Origin: an uncultured Alphaproteobacteria bacterium
GTDB taxonomy: Bacteria; Pseudomonadota; Alphaproteobacteria; Rs-D84
DNA: 9,509 nucleotides
Direction of reading: 5' to 3'
Assembly: GCA_944390185.1 (NCBI GenBank)
Contig: CALXPA010000031.1
Coordinates: 1-9,509 of the forward strand
Within the stretch, counting starts at the first letter, position 1. Each line of letters begins with the position of its first letter. Made by a program: the position numbers and the translations under genes. The notes beneath the pieces are model-generated. The model was not told the DNA's origin and did not search any database. It saw only the letters and a program-made list of their open reading frames with translations. Positions 1 through 3,591 of the stretch are shown one piece after another.

Positions 1-105
1 CCGAACCGTCGCTGTAAGTGTAGCGCGCAAAATTGCCCAAAGAAATTGGGTGGTGTGGCGTTTTGGCAATTGTTCCGTGAATCTTGCCTGAACAGAACAA
101 AATAA
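1..105 (+). CDS. C-terminal end of a small Cys-motif protein, paralogue of 820-1146 (partial)
   Basis: Reading frame 1 is open from the window edge to a TAA at 103-105 and gives the last 34 residues of a protein whose start lies outside the window. It contains C-x-C-x4-C-P, then LGG, FWQ-L-FR and a final SC. The same pattern ends the 108-residue protein at 820-1146: about 16 of 30 aligned residues are identical, with C-x4-C and C-x16-C spacing kept exactly. That match between independent places is what shows this short stretch is coding. The position before the first shared Cys pair is Cys here and His in the paralogue, so the set [CH]-x-C-x4-C-x16-C could bind a metal such as zinc; this is inference. 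The hydrolase gene starts 16 nt downstream, suggesting one transcript. I do not recognise the family. Confidence 0.7.
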   Translation, partial: PNRRCKCSAQNCPKKLGGVAFWQLFRESCLNRTK

Positions 106-121
106 CAAATGGGGATACAAA

Positions 122-721
122 ATGGCCAACGCAATAATTTGTCATGGCGTTAAATTCAAAGACGCGTTCGATAAAATGCAGATACCGTTTTGTGCGTCGT
201 ACTGGTATCCGTGGCTGCAACAGAAATTAATATTGGCCGGCGTCCCGACCCAGGTTCCATCTTTCACTAATTCATGGTTGCCGGCGCGTAATTATGCCGC
301 GGATGTTGACATTTTATCACGCCAGCAAATTGATGCTGATACAATCATGATTGGCCATTCGTGTGGTGGTGGACTGTTGGTGAAATATCTGTCAGAAAAC
401 CCGGGTATAAAGATTGGGCACTTGGTATTGGTGGCGCCGTGGATTGATGCCCAGCATATGTTTCCCCAGTATTTTAATAATTTTGAACCAGATCCAAAAT
501 TGCCTGGGCGTGTTGGGACGATGGATTTGTTTTATTCGTCGGACGATCACTATGGCGACATGATAATCCAGGGATGCAAAAAATTAGAATCTGTATACCC
601 AGACATGCACGTGCACAAATTTCACGACCGCAGCCATTTCAGCGGTGATGCACGCCAATTTACAGACTTGTGGGATTTATGTAATTCATTCATTGCCCAG
701 CAGAAATCTGTGTATCGTTGA
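122..721 (+). CDS. RBBP9/YdeN-type alpha/beta serine hydrolase
   Basis: A 199-residue soluble protein of the small alpha/beta-hydrolase group typified by human RBBP9 and Bacillus YdeN. The N-terminal strand and loop read IICHGV (residues 5-10), followed by YPWLQQKL (29-36), the place where YdeN-like proteins carry a W-x-x-x-L helix. The nucleophile elbow is GHSCGG (78-83), with Ser80 as nucleophile. LVLVAPW (101-107) is the next core strand. The acid is probably Asp141 or Asp142 in YSSDDHYG, and the general base His172 in DRSHFSG. Length is normal for the family (about 180-200). No signal peptide is visible, so it should be cytoplasmic. The ATG at 122 has GGGGA at 111-115 with a 6-nt spacer. 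Natural substrates of this family are mostly unknown, so ester or amide hydrolysis is the limit of prediction. It lies between two paralogous Cys-motif genes, which may indicate a shared role. Confidence 0.85.
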   Translation: MANAIICHGVKFKDAFDKMQIPFCASYWYPWLQQKLILAGVPTQVPSFTNSWLPARNYAADVDILSRQQIDADTIMIGHSCGGGLLVKYLSENPGIKIGHLVLVAPWIDAQHMFPQYFNNFEPDPKLPGRVGTMDLFYSSDDHYGDMIIQGCKKLESVYPDMHVHKFHDRSHFSGDARQFTDLWDLCNSFIAQQKSVYR

Positions 722-819
722 CGCTGTGGCGCCGGGGCTGATTTTTTATTTGCATCTGGGGTGATGTGTGCTAGCCTGGGGTGGCGACGGTAAAGATAAA
801 AACAAAAAGGTAACATATT

Positions 820-1146
820 ATGACACAGTTAATTGCACAATATCGTACGCGCGAGGCCATCGTTTCAATCGTTAAATCGGATGGTGGGTTTCGCGTTCAA
901 ATGGACAGATTGACGGTGCGTGGCGGTTCAGAACATCGTGCGTATCCAATCGAAGAACTGGATTCGGCGGTTGTTCGCGCCCAGGCAATCGTTTCTAAAA
1001 TATCAGGGTATTCAATCGAAGAAAAATGTGCGTTCGGAAATAACAGAACAAAACATTTATGCAATGCCAATAATTGTCCGCATGAATTGGGCGGCCAGCG
1101 TTTTTGGCAGATGTTTCGTCGTTCGTGCCCGTATCGTTCCAGATAG
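820..1146 (+). CDS. Small protein with C-terminal C-x4-C...C motif, unknown function
   Basis: A 108-residue protein I do not recognise. Residues 1-68 look like a small alternating strand/helix domain rich in Arg and Glu. Residues 79-103 carry the motif shared with the gene ending at 105: H79, C81, C86-P87, LGG (90-92), FWQMFR (95-100) and C103. A further C70 is not covered by the visible part of the paralogue. The four positions H79/C81/C86/C103 could form one metal site (inference). There is no signal peptide or membrane segment. The start is supported by AAAAGG at 805-810, nine bases before the ATG. The next gene overlaps it if read from a distal ATG at 920, but that part of the frame is this gene's shadow. 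A hairpin plus T-run at 1187-1219 probably ends the transcript. Conservation of the motif between two local copies makes it very likely to be real. Confidence 0.75.
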   Translation: MTQLIAQYRTREAIVSIVKSDGGFRVQMDRLTVRGGSEHRAYPIEELDSAVVRAQAIVSKISGYSIEEKCAFGNNRTKHLCNANNCPHELGGQRFWQMFRRSCPYRSR

Positions 1147-1186
1147 GAACAGATATACTGTAATCCTGGGGTATCATTCCTGGGGC

Positions 1187-1219
1187 GGGGCTGGCCAATA
1201 TTGTGCTAGCCTCTTTTTT
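1187..1219 (+). terminator. Terminator-like hairpin directly against the VIT-family start codon
   Basis: GGCTGGC (1189-1195) pairs with GCTAGCC (1205-1211) with one G-T pair. The stem can be extended by 1187-1188 with 1212-1213, around a 9-nt loop, and is followed by six T (1214-1219). This has the form of a Rho-independent terminator for the gene at 820-1146. The next base is the A of the ATG at 1220, so the same element may also limit transcription into the VIT-like gene. Confidence 0.5.
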
Positions 1220-1711
1220 ATGACAGCCAAGCGAGATTTTGATTTTGCCGGTTCGGTCGTGCTGGGGATGCATGATGCGCTGGTGTCACTGATGGGACTG
1301 ATAGTTGGTCTGACGGTGGCGATGGCAGATTGTTATACGATAATATTGACCAGTATCATTGCATCCATCACGGCCAGTTTGTCAATGGCGGCATCTAATT
1401 ATCTGGCGATGCGGGCCGGACACAGTAAATATGCGGTTGCATCGGCGCTATATACAGGCGTGGCATATATGGTGACATGCGTTGGACTGATATTACCGTT
1501 TTTTGTATTTGATAATCGCTGGGTGTCATTGGTTGCGATGTTTGCGATCGCGGTTGTCCAGATTTTTGGATTTAATTACTATCTGGGGCACCGGCGCCAT
1601 GCGCCATACGTTCATAATTTTCTAGAAATGTTGATGGTTTGCGCCGGGGTATCTGTTGCGGCGTTTTTGATTGGCGTCTTTGCCCAGCGTTGTTTAGGAA
1701 TTCAGATATAA
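1220..1711 (+). CDS. Minimal VIT1/CCC1-family membrane transporter-like protein
   Basis: A 163-residue integral membrane protein with about five transmembrane segments (near residues 9-32, 37-60, 69-92, 98-121 and 135-157). The N-terminal half reads GMHDALVSLMGLIVGLTVA followed by SITASLSMAASNYLAMRA, the signature of the VIT1/CCC1 iron/manganese transporter family. There TM1 carries a key Asp (here Asp19) and TM2 a Met-containing LSMAA stretch (Met56). Family members move Fe2+ or Mn2+ out of the cytosol. Plant and yeast-type members have a cytosolic Glu-rich metal-binding insert between TM2 and TM3; here that loop is only about RAGHSKY, so the insert is absent. I chose ATG 1220 because it starts just before the conserved region and the upstream part of the frame overlaps the previous gene. 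There is no Shine-Dalgarno sequence: six T precede the ATG. The family call is fairly sure, the transported metal is not. Confidence 0.75.
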   Translation: MTAKRDFDFAGSVVLGMHDALVSLMGLIVGLTVAMADCYTIILTSIIASITASLSMAASNYLAMRAGHSKYAVASALYTGVAYMVTCVGLILPFFVFDNRWVSLVAMFAIAVVQIFGFNYYLGHRRHAPYVHNFLEMLMVCAGVSVAAFLIGVFAQRCLGIQI

Positions 1712-1715
1712 ACGC

Positions 1716-1746
1716 GTGTCAATTTTTTCTTGTGATGATTTATAAT
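1716..1746 (+). promoter_or_regulatory. Promoter with perfect -10 TATAAT
   Basis: TATAAT at 1741-1746 matches the sigma70 -10 consensus fully. The -35 side is weak: GTGTCA at 1716-1721 lies 19 bp upstream and TGTCAA at 1717-1722 lies 18 bp upstream. Transcription would start near 1753 and read into the small ORF region at 1789-2089. No terminator is visible between the VIT-like gene (stop 1709-1711) and this site, so read-through is also possible. Confidence 0.5.
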
Positions 1747-1788
1747 CTTGGCGACGGGATTGTGATGTCCCCCAGAGGTAGAGTTTTA

Positions 1789-1797
1789 ATGATATGA
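1789..1797 (+). other. Minimal AUG-AUA-UGA reading frame overlapping the next ATG
   Basis: ATG ATA TGA at 1789-1797 follows AGAGG (1774-1778) with a 10-nt spacer. It is thus the ATG best placed for initiation in this leader. Its stop codon overlaps the ATG at 1794-1796. It may be chance, a start-stop coupling device, or the remnant of a gene start. Phage lambda bar minigenes encode the same dipeptide, Met-Ile, and act by peptidyl-tRNA drop-off; whether this one is translated is unknown. Confidence 0.25.
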
Positions 1798-1804
1798 AAA
1801 AATC

Positions 1805-2089
1805 TTGCGTGGGTGCGCGATTGATAATCCAGACACATTTGGTCTGTTATGTCCGTCGTCGTGTGAACCAACGTCGTGCCCGTGGTTGGAATATTGGGGT
1901 ATATACGGATGCCAGTTATGTGAAAAATTGCTGGGGGTCGATGTTGCCAGTGCACAAATGTCTAATCAATCGGCCAAGGGATTCTTGGACGAATGCGTAT
2001 TCCCCCAGATAAACCATGGCACCAAATCTGACGCCACGGGCACATACCAGCATGGCCGGCATAATTGTGAAGGTGCTGTGCTGTTTTAA
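1805..2089 (+). CDS. Doubtful Cys-rich small protein, start unclear or frameshifted
   Basis: This frame gives 94 residues if TTG 1805 is used. The product has eight cysteines (C4, C16, C20, C25, C36, C39, C64, C87), with CPSSC-x4-CPW and CQLC, and a balanced amino-acid composition. I know no such family. TTG 1805 has no Shine-Dalgarno sequence. The nearby ATG 1794 is one frame off: a single extra A in the six-A run at 1797-1802 would join ATG AAA AAA to this frame and give a normal-looking MKKIL start. So it may be a gene with a 1-bp loss, a case of slippage on the A-run, a sequencing error, or a TTG-started gene. The competing frame from ATG 1794 (72 codons, ending at 2012) is Arg-rich with rarer codons and looks less like a protein. 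A non-coding RNA from the promoter at 1741 also remains possible. Confidence 0.4.
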   Translation: MRGCAIDNPDTFGLLCPSSCEPTSCPWLEYWGIYGCQLCEKLLGVDVASAQMSNQSAKGFLDECVFPQINHGTKSDATGTYQHGRHNCEGAVLF

Positions 2090-2119
2090 TCGATTTGTTG
2101 AAATTATTGTGCAAAAGAC

Positions 2120-2147
2120 TTGACTTTTAGATAAAAAATGTTATTTT
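2120..2147 (+). promoter_or_regulatory. Promoter of the rplU-rpmA operon
   Basis: TTGACT at 2120-2125 matches the -35 consensus at five of six positions. TATTTT at 2142-2147 follows with a 16-bp spacer. The start of transcription would be near 2154, giving an A-rich leader of about 47 nt with repeated GAACAA that ends at the purine-rich site AGAGAAAG before the ATG at 2201. Confidence 0.5.
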
Positions 2148-2200
2148 TGTAGAAACTTTTGAACAAAAACGAACAAGAACAATAGACAAGAGAAAGACGA

Positions 2201-2500
2201 ATGAGCAATTTTGCAATCTTTCAAACCGGCGGCAAACAATATCGCGTAAAACCCGGCGATGTTATCAAGGTTGAAAAACTGAACGCCGACGGCACGGTCG
2301 AATTTGACCAGGTTTTAATGTTGGACGACAAGGTTGGCACACCATTCATTGACGGTGCACGCATTGTGGCCCAGGTGGTGGAACAGAAACGCGCACCAAA
2401 AATCTTGGTGTTCAAGAAAAAGCGGCGCCAAAATTATCGTCGTACACGTGGCCATCGCCAGTATGTTACCGTGTTAAAAATTACAGAAATCAAGGGATAA
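2201..2500 (+). CDS. rplU: 50S ribosomal protein L21
   Basis: A 99-residue protein matching L21 along its whole length (E. coli L21 is 103 residues). Diagnostic stretches are FAIFQTGGKQYRVKPGD (residues 4-20), VLMLDDKVGTPFIDGARI in the middle and KKKRRQNYRRTRGHRQ (72-87) followed by the closing strand VTVLKITEI. L21 binds 23S rRNA in the large subunit and contacts L20. It is followed after 24 nt by rpmA, the usual bacterial rplU-rpmA order. The start at 2201 follows the purine-rich AGAGAAAGACGA. The gene often found next, obgE, is not here: a terminator closes the pair. Confidence 0.97.
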   Translation: MSNFAIFQTGGKQYRVKPGDVIKVEKLNADGTVEFDQVLMLDDKVGTPFIDGARIVAQVVEQKRAPKILVFKKKRRQNYRRTRGHRQYVTVLKITEIKG

Positions 2501-2524
2501 TCCCCGGTATTAAGGAGTTTAATT

Positions 2525-2788
2525 ATGGCACATAAGAAAGCAGGTTCAGCAACCAGTAACGGACGCAATTCCGCCGGACGTCGGTTGGGAGTTAAAAAAT
2601 CTGGGGGCAGCCGCGTTATCCCGGGCAATATCATTATTCGCCAGCGGGGCACAGCGGTACATCCGGGTCTGAATGTCGGCATGGGCAAGGATCATACCTT
2701 GTTCGCAAAAATTGCGGGCATCGTTACGTTCAAGCGTGGCCTGGGCGACCGCAAGACGGTTTCGGTCATACCCGAAGAATCTAAATAA
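2525..2788 (+). CDS. rpmA: 50S ribosomal protein L27
   Basis: An 87-residue protein with the typical L27 layout. The N-terminus begins MAHKKAGSATSNGRNS, without the cleaved extension seen in Firmicutes. RRLGVKKSGG follows, then IIIRQRGTAVHPGLNVGMGK and DHTLFAKIAGIVTF. In bacteria the L27 N-terminal tail reaches the peptidyl-transferase centre and helps place tRNA. The usual GT-K-x-HPG appears here as GTAVHPG. A strong ribosome site, AAGGAG, lies at 2512-2517, seven bases before the ATG. It is the second and last gene of the operon, ended by the hairpin at 2793-2820. Confidence 0.97.
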   Translation: MAHKKAGSATSNGRNSAGRRLGVKKSGGSRVIPGNIIIRQRGTAVHPGLNVGMGKDHTLFAKIAGIVTFKRGLGDRKTVSVIPEESK

Positions 2789-2792
2789 AAAA

Positions 2793-2820
2793 ATGGGGCG
2801 TTTGCCCCGTTTTTATTTTT
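2793..2820. terminator. Bidirectional Rho-independent terminator between convergent genes
   Basis: GGGGC (2795-2799) pairs with GCCCC (2804-2808) around a GTTT loop, extended by 2793-2794 with 2809-2810. The T-rich tract 2810-2820 serves the rpmA strand. An A-rich run before the stem (2784-2793) serves the opposite strand, where the PagL-like gene stops at 2823. Confidence 0.85.
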
Positions 2821-2822
2821 CA

Positions 2823-3389
2823 TTAAAAGCTGTAACTGATGGCCAGACCGGTAAAGTTAAATCCGCGATTCAGTTCGGTAAAATCACCATTGGAAAAATG
2901 CTGGGTAAAGAATTCTGCGCGCCACCGATTGGTGATGTTCTTGCCGATAAAGACGCGTTCGCCAAATACCAGGCGGCTGGCGACATAGCGGTCGCGTGTA
3001 TCGCGCATATACGGTCCCACCCCCAGCCCCAGGTAAAACCCACGCCAGTGCACCAGAACAATATCCCACGATATGCCGACTGCCGTGAATGACAGACCCC
3101 GATCATGGCCATAGCCCAGGTTCTGGACCAGATTCAGATTAATTCGCGACGGCAAACGAAACACTTGGACCGGCTGGCTGTATTGCAGCATCAGGTTTGT
3201 CATCGGTTCAAATTCCCACAGAAACGGGTCAACCAATTTGAACAGTGTGCCCGGACCGGTGCCCTGGCCAACATACAGCGCGATTGAATTTTGTGTGTCT
3301 GTGCCGAACATGGGGTTGGCAACATCGGCGGCGTACGTCACCCACGGCGCCGTGGCCACGGCGAAAAATACAGGGATAAATTTTTTCAT
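2823..3389 (-). CDS. PagL-like outer-membrane lipid A 3-O-deacylase (acyloxyacyl hydrolase)
   Basis: A 188-residue exported protein. Residues 1-20 form a signal peptide (MKK, hydrophobic core, VTYA before ADV). The rest has alternating amphipathic strands and ends in ISYSF, a C-terminal Phe as in outer-membrane barrels. The motif RAEFFTQHFSNGDFTELNRG (157-176) fits the PagL family, which removes the 3-O acyl chain of lipid A at the outer membrane; His164 and Ser166 would be the catalytic pair. Aligned by memory to Pseudomonas PagL (His126, Ser128, Glu140), the Glu falls on Asn178. The third catalytic residue may therefore differ or the enzyme may be altered. Length fits PagL (about 170-190). 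The ATG has no Shine-Dalgarno sequence and sits 6 nt from a perfect -10, implying a leaderless mRNA. It is divergent from the 931-residue surface protein. Confidence 0.75.
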   Translation of the reverse strand: MKKFIPVFFAVATAPWVTYAADVANPMFGTDTQNSIALYVGQGTGPGTLFKLVDPFLWEFEPMTNLMLQYSQPVQVFRLPSRINLNLVQNLGYGHDRGLSFTAVGISWDIVLVHWRGFYLGLGVGPYMRDTRDRYVASRLVFGERVFIGKNITNRWRAEFFTQHFSNGDFTELNRGFNFTGLAISYSF

Positions 3390-3395
3390 GCGACG

Positions 3396-3424
3396 ATTAT
3401 AGCATATTTGCGATGTATAGTAAA
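3396..3424 (-). promoter_or_regulatory. Promoter of the PagL-like gene, predicted leaderless
   Basis: Read on the - strand: TTTACT (-35, 3424-3419), a 17-bp spacer, then TATAAT (-10, 3401-3396). The ATG begins at 3389, only 6 nt after the -10. Transcription would therefore begin at or within a base or two of the A of the start codon. Confidence 0.65.
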
Positions 3425-3476
3425 GCGACCAAAACGAATGCGGGGGTAATGGTATATTCTTTGCGCATTTATCTTA

Positions 3477-3505
3477 TTTACAGCGCGCCGTAAAAATGTT
3501 ATAAT
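3477..3505 (+). promoter_or_regulatory. Strong extended -10 promoter of the 931-residue protein gene
   Basis: TTTACA (3477-3482), a 17-bp spacer, and TATAAT (3500-3505) preceded by TG at 3497-3498 (extended -10). Transcription should start near 3512, leaving a leader of about 80 nt with two hairpins. The promoter is divergent from that of the PagL-like gene, with about 50 bp between their -35 boxes. Confidence 0.75.
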
Positions 3506-3524
3506 TAAACAAAACAGACGGTCA

Positions 3525-3576
3525 TTGACACGGCTGTGTCGCCGTCAAATGTTGGGTTTTCCGGGCCTTTCCGGAA
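3525..3576 (+). promoter_or_regulatory. Structured 5' leader with alternative hairpins
   Basis: The first hairpin pairs TTGAC/GGC (3525-3529, 3532-3534) with GCC/GTCAA (3541-3548) with a 2-nt bulge. A competing hairpin pairs GACAC (3527-3531) with GTGTC (3536-3540), so the two exclude each other. A separate perfect hairpin, TTCCGG (3559-3564) with CCGGAA (3571-3576), stands just before the ribosome site GGGAGAG (3581-3587). This could act in RNA stability or translation control; function is inferred only. Confidence 0.4.
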
Positions 3577-3591
3577 TACAGGGAGAGTTTT

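Noticed and set aside
721..760. GC-rich stretch plus T-run after the hydrolase stop considered as a terminator
   Set aside because: The bases before the T-run do not form a convincing stem, only a GGCGCC palindrome without a loop.
767..777. 11-mer TGTGCTAGCCT shared with 1202-1212, considered as an extended -10 promoter
   Set aside because: The copy at 1202-1212 is part of a terminator stem. Match to the -10 consensus is poor and -35 boxes are weak or absent. It may be chance or a trace of local duplication.
920..1219. N-terminal extension of the VIT-like gene from an ATG at 920
   Set aside because: The stretch overlaps the Cys-motif gene, whose frame is supported by its paralogue. The extension has no membrane or family features and would cross the hairpin at 1187-1219.
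2673..3092. 139-codon + strand frame running from rpmA into the PagL-like region
   Set aside because: It is out of frame with rpmA, crosses the terminator, and is antisense to the PagL-like gene.
3525..3553. TTGACA as a second -35 box for the 931-residue protein
   Set aside because: No -10-like hexamer lies 16-18 bp downstream, and the bases are better explained as the arm of a leader hairpin.
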